Positions 1 to 10,354 of a DNA stretch of 64,000 bases are shown here, piece by piece. How positions within the stretch are numbered: position 1 is the stretch's first letter; each line of letters opens with the position of its first letter. The notes beneath the pieces were generated by a model. That model ran no database searches and had not been told where the DNA came from. It saw only the letters and a program-made list of their open reading frames with translations. Made by a program: the position numbers and the translations under genes. This stretch comes from Piromyces finnis (Eukaryota > Neocallimastigomycota > Neocallimastigomycetes > Neocallimastigales > Neocallimastigaceae), in assembly GCA_002104945.1 (NCBI GenBank), contig MCFH01000022.1, positions 248,001 through 312,000 on the forward strand, in the 5' to 3' direction.

Positions 1-621
1 TATAATGATAGTTTTAATATTTAAGCTATTTACCATTTATATTTTTAATATACCAGAAATGTAATCAATAAAATTTATTAATTTATACATAGATAAAAAT
101 TTTAAATCATGATACAAATTAATTATTTTTTTAGTCTTTTTTATTTATTACTTAATAAAATAATAATATAATAATATTAAAACTTTAGTATTATTTAATG
201 ATCATTTCATTAAAATGCCTTTTAATATACCATATTTTCTTATTATATTGAAATGTATCCATTTTTTGTTAATCTATCCTATTTTTTTACCCATTACTAT
301 ATGACATAAGGTTTATAATTTAATTTATAAAAAAATATTAAAATTTGTGAAAATATTTATGTTATATTAAATTTATAACATAATTAAAGTTAAGCGAGTT
401 TAATATTTAATGTTTCCTCTTTTTTTTTTTTATATAAAAAGCTTTGTTTTTCCTTTTCACTTTTTTTTAAAATCATCTTTAATTATTAAAAAGTAATTTT
501 AATAATTAAAATTTTCACTGGTTGAAAAAAAAAATTATATAAATATTAATAAAATATAATAAATTTTGTAAATAAAAGTTTAAAAAAGAAAAATAAAGTT
601 AAATTTGTTATATTAATACAT
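1..621. other. AT-rich upstream region of the cellulosomal enzyme gene
   Basis: I see no open frame here that looks coding. The stretch is almost entirely A and T with homopolymer runs. It precedes the start codon of the GH11/CE4 gene and presumably holds its promoter and 5' UTR, but I recognise no specific motif. Confidence 0.5.
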
Positions 622-675
622 ATGAATTATACAAAATTAATTCAATTTTTGGCTACAGTTGGGCTTGTCAGTGCC
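622..675 (+). other. Signal peptide of the GH11/CE4 enzyme
   Basis: Residues 1-18 have one basic residue (K5), a hydrophobic core (FLATVGLV) and a small-residue cleavage site S-A/Q. This fits Sec-dependent export of the extracellular enzyme. Confidence 0.85.
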
Positions 676-3600
676 CAAAGTTTCTGTAGTTCAGCTAAAC
701 ACTCTGGTACTAGTGTTACTGAATATAGTAATAAGGTCGGTTCCATTAGTGGTATCGGTTATGAATTATGGGCTGATAGTGGTAGTAACAGTGCTACTTT
801 CTATTCTGATGGTTCTTTCTCTTGTTCTTTCAGAAATGCAAAGGATTACCTTTGTCGTACTGGTCTTTCTTTCGATAGTACAAAGAGTCACGACCAAATT
901 GGTCACATGTACGCTGATTTCAAACTTGTCAAACAAAACATTCAAAATGTTGATTATTCCTATGTAGGTATTTACGGTTGGACTAGAAGTCCACTTGTTG
1001 AATTTTACATTGTTGATAACTGGCTCAGTCAATACCGTCCAGGAGATTGGGTTGGTAACAAGAAACATGGTGATTTTGTTATTGATGGAGCTACTTACAC
1101 TGTTTATGAAAACACTCGTTACGGTCCATCTATTGATGGTGATACTCAATTCAAACAATACTTCAGTATTCGTCAACAAGCTCGTGATTGTGGTACTATT
1201 GATATTACAGCTCACTTCCAACAATGGGCTAAACTTGGTATGAATCTTGGTAAGATGCATGAAGCTAAGGTTTTAGGTGAAGCTGGTAGTAATGGATCTG
1301 GTACTAGTGGTACTGCTGATTTCCCATATGCTAAGGTTTACATTGGTAATGGTAACAACCAAAGCAACAACAATCAAAACGACAATGGCAATAATTTCGG
1401 CAACAACAACAATGGTTTTGACTTTGGTGGTTGGAACTTTGGTGGTTGGGACTTTGGTGGTAACAACAATAACAACAACAACGGTAACAACAACCAAAAT
1501 GCTGCAACATCTAATAATGCTTCAAGTTCTGAATATTGTAGTTCTGCTAAACACTCTGGTACTAGTGTTACTGAATATAGTAATAAGGTCGGTTCCATTA
1601 GTGGTATCGGTTATGAATTATGGGCTGATAGTGGTAACAACAGTGCTACTTTCTATTCTGATGGTTCTTTCTCTTGTTCCTTCCAAAATGCTAAGGATTA
1701 CCTTTGTCGTTCCGGTCTTTCCTTCGATAGTACCAAGACTCACGACCAAATTGGTCACATGTACGCTGACTTCAAGCTTGTCAAACAAAACATTCAAAAT
1801 GTTGATTATTCCTATGTAGGTATTTACGGTTGGACTAGAAGTCCACTTGTTGAATTCTACGTTGTTGATAACTGGCTCAGTCAATGGCGTCCAGGTGATT
1901 GGGTTGGTAACAAGAAACATGGTGATTTTGTTATTGATGGAGCTACTTACACTGTTTATGAAAACACTCGTTACGGTCCATCTATTGATGGTGATACTCA
2001 ATTCAAACAATACTTCAGTATTCGTCAACAAGCTCGTGATTGTGGTAAAATCGATATTACAGCTCACTTCCAACAATGGGAAAAGCTTGGTATGAAGCTT
2101 GGTAAGATGCATGAAGCTAAGGTTTTAGGTGAAGCTGGTAGTAATGGATCTGGTACCAGTGGTACTGCTGATTTCCCATATGCTAAGGTTTACATTGGTG
2201 ATGGTAATTCTGGTAATTCTAATTCTAACACTGGTAACTCTTTTGGTGGTAATACTGGTAATACTCAAACTGGAAACAACCAAAGTAGTAACAACCAAAG
2301 TAATTCATCTGCTTCTTGCCCAGCTTCTATTACTAAACAAGGTTACAAATGTTGTAAGGCAGGATGTGAAGTTATTTACACTGATGCCGATGGTGATTGG
2401 GGTGTTGAAAACAATGAATGGTGTGGTTGTGGTAACAGAACCACTAGCTCTGCTTCAGGTACTTGTTCTGCAAAGATTACTAGTCAAGGTTACAAGTGTT
2501 GTAGTGCTGGATGTGTAATTTACTACACTGATGCTGATGGTGATTGGGGTGTTGAAAACAATCAATGGTGTGGTTGTGGTGGTGGTAACTCAAACACCAA
2601 CAACAATAACACTAGTAACAACAATAATAACAACAATAACAACCAAAGTTCTTCATCTAATGCTTCAAACACTAACTACTGTAGTTCTGCTAAGCACTCT
2701 GGTACTAGTGTTACTGAATATAGTAATAAGGTCGGTTCCATTAGTGGTATTGGTTATGAATTATGGGCTGATAGTGGTAACAACAGTGCTACTTTCTATT
2801 CTGATGGTTCTTTCTCTTGTTCCTTCCAAAATGCTAAGGATTACCTTTGTCGTTCCGGTCTTTCCTTCGATAGTACCAAGACTCACGACCAAATTGGTCA
2901 CATGTACGCTGACTTCAAGCTTGTCAAACAAAACATTCAAAATGTTGATTACTCCTATGTAGGTATTTACGGTTGGACTAGAAGTCCACTTGTTGAATTC
3001 TACGTTGTTGATAACTGGCTCAGTCAATGGCGTCCAGGAGATTGGGTTGGTAACAAGAAACATGGTGATTTTGTTATTGATGGAGCTACTTACACTGTTT
3101 ATGAAAACACTCGTTACGGTCCATCTATTGATGGTGATACTCAATTCAAACAATACTTTAGTATTCGTCAACAAGCTCGTGATTGTGGTAAAATCGATAT
3201 TACAGCTCATTTCCAACAATGGGAAAAGCTTGGTATGAAGCTTGGTAAGATGCATGAAGCTAAGGTTTTAGGTGAAGCTGGTAGTAATGGATCTGGTACT
3301 AGTGGTACTGCTGATTTCCCATATGCTAAGGTTTACATTGGTGAAGGTAACTCTGGTAACGCTGGCAATTCTTTTGGTGGTAATACTAATGCCGGTAATT
3401 CTGGCAATACTTCTAACAACTCTGCTACCACTTATCCAAAGGGTAGTGGCTTCAAATTCTACACTCAATGTAAAAACAGAAATCACTGGGCTTTAACTTA
3501 TGATGATGGACCAACTCAATACGCTGATAGTATCTTAGATCTTCTTAAGAAATATGACATTAAGGCTACCTTCTTCCTTGTTGGTGACATGTACATTAAA

Positions 3601-4092
3601 TCTTATGATTCTGAATGGACTAGAATTGTTAAGAGAATGTACAATGAAGGTCACGTTGTTGCTTCTCACACTTACAGTCACAACGATTTAACTCAAATGT
3701 CTTCTCAACAAATTATTCAAGATATGCAAAAGCTTGAAGATGCTGTTTACGGTGCTATTGGTAAGAAGCCAGCCTTTATGCGTCCACCATATGGTTCAGG
3801 TAATGGTAACCAAAATGTTATGAGTACTCTTCAAAACTTTGGTATGACTGCTGCTTGTACTTGGCATGTTGACCCAATGGATTGGGATAATGGAGGTAAC
3901 ATTAACTATGCTAAGCAAGTATTTGGTAAATTAAACGGTGAAGGTGTTATCAGTTTGAACCACTTAAAGTACAATGGTGACAGTCTTCAAGGTATTATTG
4001 ATTTATCTACTGCTGAAATCGAATTAATGTTATCCAAGGGTTACAAACCAGTTACTATGGAAGAATGTCTTGGTATGAGTGCCTACAAATAA
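622..4092 (+). CDS. Modular cellulosomal enzyme: GH11-GH11-dockerin-dockerin-GH11-CE4
   Basis: Secreted plant-wall enzyme of 1156 residues. Order: signal peptide about 1-18 (ends LVSA/Q); GH11 endo-1,4-beta-xylanase 20-242; Asn/Gly-rich linker; GH11 304-527; linker; two CBM10-like fungal dockerins at 566-602 and 615-652 (GYKCC, DADGDWGVEN and CGCG motifs); Asn-rich linker; GH11 686-908; linker; CE4 polysaccharide deacetylase 944-1156. The likely GH11 nucleophile/acid-base pairs are E127/E220, E411/E504 and E792/E885. The CE4 motifs are all visible: TYDDGP (959-964), H1016-x3-H1020, RPPYG from R1054, DPMDW from D1084, and H1114. Xylanases would cut xylan backbones while CE4 removes acetyl groups, and the dockerins tether the enzyme to a fungal cellulosome scaffold. 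It is a single exon with clearly higher G+C than its surroundings. CE4 could act on chitin instead of acetyl-xylan, but the GH11 partners favour xylan. Confidence 0.95.
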   Translation: MNYTKLIQFLATVGLVSAQSFCSSAKHSGTSVTEYSNKVGSISGIGYELWADSGSNSATFYSDGSFSCSFRNAKDYLCRTGLSFDSTKSHDQIGHMYADFKLVKQNIQNVDYSYVGIYGWTRSPLVEFYIVDNWLSQYRPGDWVGNKKHGDFVIDGATYTVYENTRYGPSIDGDTQFKQYFSIRQQARDCGTIDITAHFQQWAKLGMNLGKMHEAKVLGEAGSNGSGTSGTADFPYAKVYIGNGNNQSNNNQNDNGNNFGNNNNGFDFGGWNFGGWDFGGNNNNNNNGNNNQNAATSNNASSSEYCSSAKHSGTSVTEYSNKVGSISGIGYELWADSGNNSATFYSDGSFSCSFQNAKDYLCRSGLSFDSTKTHDQIGHMYADFKLVKQNIQNVDYSYVGIYGWTRSPLVEFYVVDNWLSQWRPGDWVGNKKHGDFVIDGATYTVYENTRYGPSIDGDTQFKQYFSIRQQARDCGKIDITAHFQQWEKLGMKLGKMHEAKVLGEAGSNGSGTSGTADFPYAKVYIGDGNSGNSNSNTGNSFGGNTGNTQTGNNQSSNNQSNSSASCPASITKQGYKCCKAGCEVIYTDADGDWGVENNEWCGCGNRTTSSASGTCSAKITSQGYKCCSAGCVIYYTDADGDWGVENNQWCGCGGGNSNTNNNNTSNNNNNNNNNQSSSSNASNTNYCSSAKHSGTSVTEYSNKVGSISGIGYELWADSGNNSATFYSDGSFSCSFQNAKDYLCRSGLSFDSTKTHDQIGHMYADFKLVKQNIQNVDYSYVGIYGWTRSPLVEFYVVDNWLSQWRPGDWVGNKKHGDFVIDGATYTVYENTRYGPSIDGDTQFKQYFSIRQQARDCGKIDITAHFQQWEKLGMKLGKMHEAKVLGEAGSNGSGTSGTADFPYAKVYIGEGNSGNAGNSFGGNTNAGNSGNTSNNSATTYPKGSGFKFYTQCKNRNHWALTYDDGPTQYADSILDLLKKYDIKATFFLVGDMYIKSYDSEWTRIVKRMYNEGHVVASHTYSHNDLTQMSSQQIIQDMQKLEDAVYGAIGKKPAFMRPPYGSGNGNQNVMSTLQNFGMTAACTWHVDPMDWDNGGNINYAKQVFGKLNGEGVISLNHLKYNGDSLQGIIDLSTAEIELMLSKGYKPVTMEECLGMSAYK

Positions 4093-5390
4093 ATTTGAGA
4101 AAATAAATCTATTTTAAATATTATCAAATTTTTATACATATAAATTTTTTTAAAATTCTTTTTTTTTTTTTAAATTCTTGTCAGTTAACATTACTATATA
4201 TATTTAAGTATAAATAATTAAATGATAAATTATAATTTAAATTTATTTATACATAAATACATTTAAAAATTTTAAAATATGTAAATATATATATGTAAAC
4301 ATATATAAAGAATAAAATTAAAAAAAAAAAATAAAATAAAAAAAAAAGAAATATTTTATTTTAATATGTGTTAATATTGATATTTAAAATAAGAAAAAAA
4401 AAATAACAAAAAATTTCAATTATTAAATTTTTAATTGAACTATTCAAAAAGCATTTTATATAAATAATATTTTTTAGAATTATTCTTTTGTCAGTTTTTT
4501 AAAAAAAAAAATACTTTAGCTATGCTAATAAACTAAAATTAATACTTTTTTTTTTTAAAGGAAAAAAGGCTTATCTAATTTTATTTTTTATCTTCAGAAA
4601 GTTTATGATTACTAAACTTAACAATGTAGGGATTCATAATATAAGCCTTTATTTCCTTATTAATCTGTATTTTTCTTGGAAAGTGCAAACAATTATCAAT
4701 GGTAAAACTTTCAAAAGAGTTCTCATTTATTATAATGTGTACATACACAAGTTAAATCATCTCCAATAAGAAATTTAAATTCAGCATTACCAACAACTCA
4801 TTTTTTTATGAGGGATTGAATTAACTATTATAAATATAATATTAAATTAAAACCATTATCACAAATATTATTCAACTTAATTTATTTTGATAAATGTTAA
4901 AAAATGTGGTGTTAATGTTGAAGGTAACAAAAAAAAGAATGTTATGTTGTGCTGATTGTAATTAGTGACTTTTATACAATGATTAATTTTGTATAAGTCC
5001 CTTAGGTACAGTATTAGATCAATTGCTTTTGTTGAGAGTGTTGATGTAGAAAGGATAAGGAATAGAAAAAATTCTGATACAGAATTAAATGATAATAATA
5101 ATATATAAGAAATTATCATTGAGAAATGTGATTTTTTTTTTTAACGGCATCAAATATTATTAAACTTTATAATTAATTTTGAGAAATGGGAAAAGTTAAG
5201 AAGGTTCGTTCTTTCGTCCTCTTACATTTTTTTAGACTAGAAAGAGAATACATTTCTTCTTGTATTTATTTATTTAATTTGAAATATTACATTATATTAC
5301 ATATTGATATAATAAATGATAAACAAAAATAAATAAATATAAATATAAAATAAAATATAAATATAAAATAAAATAAGATAATTATTAAAG
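4093..5390. other. Intergenic, with weak traces of decayed coding sequence
   Basis: Mostly AT-rich. On the minus strand about 4600-4810 there are short broken frames with protein-like composition (for example a piece reading LIGDDLTCVCTHYNK and, after a frame change, NPYIVKFSNHKLSEDKK). On the plus strand about 4890-5100 there are similar broken pieces. They could be remnants of old genes. I could not assign a family. Confidence 0.3.
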
Positions 5391-5915
5391 TTGCATAAAA
5401 GTTTAATGAACTCTACAATTAGTACTGTGTGGGATTGGTCCCTACCTAATAAATTAAATGAAATAAAAAAGAGAAGTAACATCAGGTATGATAGTGTGGT
5501 GTCCACTGAACTCTCCCATGAGCTCACAATGTTTTCATTCGAAAAAATACTAACATTGAACCCTGTGTACGGAACATTGAGAATGTTCCTTTGCCATATC
5601 GGTACGACGTCGGCGCTCTTGATTACGTTAGGTGTCTTACTAAACCTATCAAAAAGTAGCTTCATAGAGCTATTAATGATAGGGATTGTTTTAGTAAGAA
5701 AAGCCGCGAGACCCTCTACATATGGAACATGAGACCCCGATGAAGTGTAAAGCTGTTCATTCAAATGTCTTTGTTCCGCCTTATCGATTTGTAGCTCATC
5801 ATAAGCTAAAGTTTCACCAAGAAGGATCGTAAAAATATAGTTATAAATTGTTTTTCATACTTCCGTTTCGGGGAGTAAGTATGTGATGAATTGATTATTG
5901 TATTTATTTCGTCAT
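5391..5915 (-). pseudogene. Decayed coding fragment, probably mobile-element derived
   Basis: From an ATG at 5915 down to about 5391 the minus strand reads as one frame with a single in-frame TGA at 5855-5857, where TGG (Trp) would fit. The peptide has ordinary complexity (segments such as LLGETLAYDELQ, SSGSHVPYVEGLAAFLTK and VVPIWQRNILNVPYTGF). Base composition is much less AT-biased than the flanks, so it looks like coding sequence that arrived or decayed recently. After about 5391 it dissolves into AT-rich repeats, so the 3' end is lost. I do not recognise the family; a gag-like or other transposon protein is my guess. The plus-strand frame 5391-5732 is its shadow. Confidence 0.5.
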
Positions 5916-6497
5916 CTTACATGTAATTTTCTTTTATTAATTTATGTTTCATTTTAATTATATATATTATTTTATTTTTATTTTTTTTTATTATATATAG
6001 TGTATTTTTAATTAAATTAAAATATTAAGGAATAAAACTGACATATTTCCAAAATCTAAATAAAAAATATATTTTTTTAATAAAGTTTTAAAATATTTGT
6101 TCTTTTTTTTTTTTTTTAAAAAAAAAAAAGAATTTTTATTTTTATTTTTTTCTTTTATTACTTTTATTATGAATAAAAGATATTTTATTTACATATTTAT
6201 TGAAATCAAAAAATCAAAATTTTATTTATTTATGATAAAAAAAAAAAAAAAAAAAATTAAATTGAATATATACATCTGTAATAAAATAATAATAAAAAAA
6301 AGATTATACCTTTATAATATTTAATAAAAAATATTTTAATTATATTTTTATATTACAAGAAATAATAATTATTTTTTTTTAATTTTAATCTATATTTCTA
6401 AAAATATGATTATATATATCTTATTATTATTCTATTTCCTTTTTTTTTTTTTTTAATGTTTCTTTTTTTAAAAAATTAAAAAAAAATTTTTTTTTAT
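5916..6497. other. AT-rich intergenic stretch
   Basis: Homopolymer-rich with no credible coding frame. A small plus-strand open frame at 6097-6324 consists of Lys/Phe/Ile runs from A and T tracts, so I do not count it as a gene. Confidence 0.5.
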
Positions 6498-9297
6498 TTA
6501 ACAATCTCTATTTTTAATTGGTACTGTGGAAATTACGTTATTTTTATTCACATTACTACCATAAGAATGATTTAAATCTTGAGCAGAATTGGCTGTTTCA
6601 TAATGACATTTTATAATCTTATTGAAAAAGTTTTCTGAATTATTACTAATACTACTTTTTGTACTGGTCATTTTACTTTCACTGTTAATAAGACTTAATC
6701 GAGTTATATTTCTCATATTAGTTTCATTTGTCTTTTTTTGTAAGTAAGCTTCTTTTGATTCCAAATCATCAACACCAGTAGTAAATATTGAAATATACTT
6801 CCAGACATAAACAAAGAAGAAATTGGATAAACCAAATAGTAGTGCTGGTCCAACTTTTGTCCAGAAATAAAGTTCTTTACTTTTAAATTCAGTAAAGTAA
6901 AATGCAGCAAAGATTAAAAAGGCAATAACATCAAAAGAAATACAAAAAGTTAAACTAATAATATCGGTTTTTGTAGCAGTAATATTCCATTCGGCAAAAA
7001 TTAAAATAGCAAAGATTAATATTTCAATCCCTTTATCAGCAATATCCACAGTTAATATTAATTTTGTTAAATTATTTGTACAATCACAAGTTTGGAAATT
7101 TTCTAATCCGTCTGATAAGTAGAGAAGATGATTATTGACTGTAAATGGAAAGAGAAGGTATAATACGCAAAGTAACAATTCAAAGAGAATATGATAGCAA
7201 AGATAGTTTGAGAAGTTTCGACTAATATGATTTGAAATTCTATTTGATTCTGGGAAGAGAACAATTAATCGTAAAAGTAGTGGTGAGAATGAAATTGGTA
7301 AACCGAGAGTAAGAGCAATAAAACGTAGATTACATTTAACTTGAGTCATTTCTCCAACACTTATTACAGTGTAACATAAAATAAGGAAAGTTCCATACAA
7401 GAATACAGCCCAATAATTATTATTTAAGAAAACAAATAAAACGTTTATTTTTCTATGGAACATTAAAATGTATGATACAACGATAAAAAATGTAATAATT
7501 AAAAATAATGCTGAGATGAATAATCCTGAAGGTGAGTCTATTCTAACAAAATGATTGAGTGTGAGGTCATCGATATGTTTAAGAGTTTCTTCTGAGGTTA
7601 ATTTATTTTTGTACAAATAATTATCGATAATATTTAAAAACTCGTTGCTAAAATCGTCGTAACTGTCGTAGTAATTTATTGGTTTATTGAAAAATTGAAG
7701 ATTTGAAATTAATTCGCAATCAACTTTTTTGCATACATTATTATTAGTAGTGGTTGCATTTTGAGAATATAATTTTACTAAAGGACTGTACATATTCCTT
7801 GAAGATGCAAGATATTTTTGCATATCTTCAGAAAACAAATAGTCTAAAACAATAGACATTTTATGATGCTTATCCTCATCGACATATTTAGAAATACCAA
7901 TATTGTATCCATAAATACTACTGCCATATGTTCCTGGATTGTTACCGGGTATTGGAATGAAATTAAATATCTTTTTATATTCTTCACTCATTGGGAAATT
8001 AAACATTCTTGCAAAAACAACATTTCCAGTTAATATTTTTTGTATAACTTCCGTTTGCTCTAATTGGAAATATTCCTCTATTTTAATAATAATAGAAATA
8101 GTTTGGTAAAAAAAAAAAAAAAAAAAAAATAGATATATTAGTTAAAATGTTTTTTTGTATAATAAATAAAATTTTTTTTATAGTATATATATTTACTTGA
8201 AGAATAATTATCTAATAAATATTTTAGCATTGTCATTGCTTCTATAGAACTTTTGCTTTGATAATCTGGAATTTCATCACTCTTTTTATTTTCTCTGTAA
8301 GAAAAAATCATTTCTTGAATAGTATTTATAGTAACATAATTTTCTAATTATCAAATAGTAAGCAAAATATATTATTTAAAATAAGAAATATGACTATTAG
8401 AATAAATCATTATTTTATTTTAAAAAAAAAAAAGCAAAAAAAAAACATTTTATTTGTTAATTATGATATATACCTGGTAAACCTCCTATATATCCAATCA
8501 AATCTTTATTGATTTCTTTTTCTTTGCTATATATATATGAAAGTGTCTCGTTAAGTTGTTTCCAAGTTTCCGGTACAGGTAAATTGTATTTTTCTAATAA
8601 CTCTTTATTATAATACATATTACCATAATTGGCTAATAATGGCTAGCATGGGATTTTCATAATTTATATAAAAAATATAATTAATAAAATTTATTTTATT
8701 ACATTGTATTTAGTGATTATTAATTATTATATTTATGTTAAAAGTATTAATAAACCCACATATATGTATATGGGTATATTTTAAATACATACTATACCGA
8801 CTAAGGAGTCATCTCTATATCCAACATATTTTATAACACCTTTATTATATTGTTCAAGTGTATTAAGAGAGATAAGCTTTTTCATATTAATTAAATTTCC
8901 TCCAACACTGTAAGTATGATGAATATTATATAATATAAAATCATATTCTGTAGATTTTTTTGCTAATATATCTTTAATTTCTAAGCCATATTCAGATTCA
9001 TCTTTATCAGAATAAACCATTTTTATATTGTATTTTTTAGATTGTTTATAACGATCTCCTTTAATACTATTACTACCATATTCATTAGTTGATATTTCAT
9101 CATATTTTTCAACTACACTATCCAATAAGGGTTTGTATATTGAAGGGGCAAAAAAAAAAAAGTATCTCCACTTCTACTAGCGGCACTAATTGCTAATACA
9201 TCTTTTAAAAAATTATATATAAAAAAAAATAATATTTTTTTTAATTATTAATTTAAATATTTTAATATTTATTGATAAGGATATCATGTTTCTGTTC

Positions 9298-9358
<61 letters not shown>

Positions 9359-9427
9359 TTGCATATAAATTTTATATTTACTTGATAGTATAATAAAAAA
9401 TAGTAACACTAAATATTTGATTTTCAT
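6498..9427 (-). CDS. Class C GPCR with periplasmic-binding-protein-like ectodomain
   Basis: Putative plasma-membrane receptor of about 780 residues. Exons read from the minus strand: 9427-9382, 9192-8793, 8642-8474, 8343-8197, 8077-6498, all with GT-AG introns in phase. Exon 1 encodes a signal peptide (MKIKYLVLLFFIILS joined to TISA). Exons 2-5 encode an extracellular solute-binding (PBP type II-like) domain, roughly residues 20-370, with typical segments such as NMYYNKELLEKY, ETWKQL and GYIGGLP. Seven membrane helices follow at about 430-690. Helix 3 begins CNLRFIALTLG and a later loop has ILIFAEWN, both typical of class C (GABA-B/7tm_3-like) receptors. A Ser/Asn-rich cytoplasmic tail ends the protein. 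Such SBP-7TM fusions are known in anaerobic fungi; sensing of a sugar or peptide is inferred. An A12 run at 9150-9161 puts exon 2 one base out of frame. Confidence 0.85.
9301..9357. repeat. (ATT)n microsatellite in GPCR intron 1
   Basis: About 19 perfect ATT triplets. Read alone, the minus strand gives a poly-Asn open frame, but splicing at 9381 and 9193 places the whole tract in intron 1, so it is not translated. Confidence 0.9.
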
Positions 9428-9570
9428 TCTTCTAATAATATCTTTTATTACTTTTTTGATTTTTCTAATAAATATCTTTTTTTTTTTTTTTATAATTTTT
9501 TTCAAGATAAAAACTATGTTAAAAATTTTTGAAAAGAAAAGAAATAAAAAATAAAAATAAAAAGCAAAAA

Positions 9571-9610
<40 letters not shown>

Positions 9611-10354
9611 TTTTAAAGTTTAACTTTAAAAAAAATAAAATAAAATGAATAAAATTTTTAAAGTTTTTACATTAAGTATTAAAATCTTATTTTTCTTCAA
9701 CTTCTTGAAAATTTTAAAATATATTTTTGATTGTTTAAAATGGTTATTTAAACAATAAAAAGTAAATAGAATTACATTTATTTAAATTTAAAAAATTCAA
9801 ATTATTTTTATCTTTTTCTTTTAAAATAAAGAACCAAATCACATTTTTAATTATAAATATTATATAAAGAATAAATTTACTTTTTTATTTTTTTGTTTTT
9901 TATTTTTTCCTAAAATTAAACAAAAAATAATATTAAAAAACATATCATTTCTTAAACTTTTTTTTTTTTTCTTAGTATTATTATTTTTATTAATAATATT
10001 ATAAATATATAACAATTTTTATAATTATATATTTTTTATAATTTTTTTTTTTTTCATTTTTAATTTTAATTTTATTTTTATTTTAAATTATTAAAAAAAG
10101 TGTTAACTAATTCTTTCGAAATTATATACTTATTACAACAAAACTTATAATTATAATTTATTTGTTTGTTACAATTTTCATTAATACAACAATATAAACC
10201 ACAAAAAATAAATAAAAAAAAAAAAACTATTAATATTTATTATTATTTTATTTTTGTTAGAATATTAATATTGATTAGAGTATAGTTTAAAGTTATCAAA
10301 ATATAAATGATTAGGTTTTTTATTATCTTTTTTTTTTTAATTATTTTTTAATTA
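9428..10354. other. Intergenic, AT-rich
   Basis: Between the start of the GPCR gene and the end of the secreted-protein gene, both on the minus strand. Contains an A-run of about 39 bases (about 9570-9608) and many T runs. No gene seen. Confidence 0.5.

Noticed and set aside
766-3496. Several long open frames on the other strand and in other frames over the xylanase gene
   Set aside because: They recur with each GH11 copy and are shadows of the repeated real frame, rich in Val/Leu/Thr from its codon pattern.
5190-5225. GGTTCGTTC as a tRNA B box
   Set aside because: No A box at suitable spacing and no cloverleaf arms around it.
5856-5883. Inverted repeat CATACTT...AAGTATG that could be a hairpin or transposon end
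   Set aside because: It lies inside the readable minus-strand coding relic, is only 7 bp per arm, and no partner end or target duplication was seen.
9284-9505. Poly-asparagine protein with a lysine-rich N-terminus
   Set aside because: A GT donor at 9381 and an AG acceptor at 9193 remove the Asn tract and give a signal peptide joined to the receptor ectodomain; the start is better placed at 9427.
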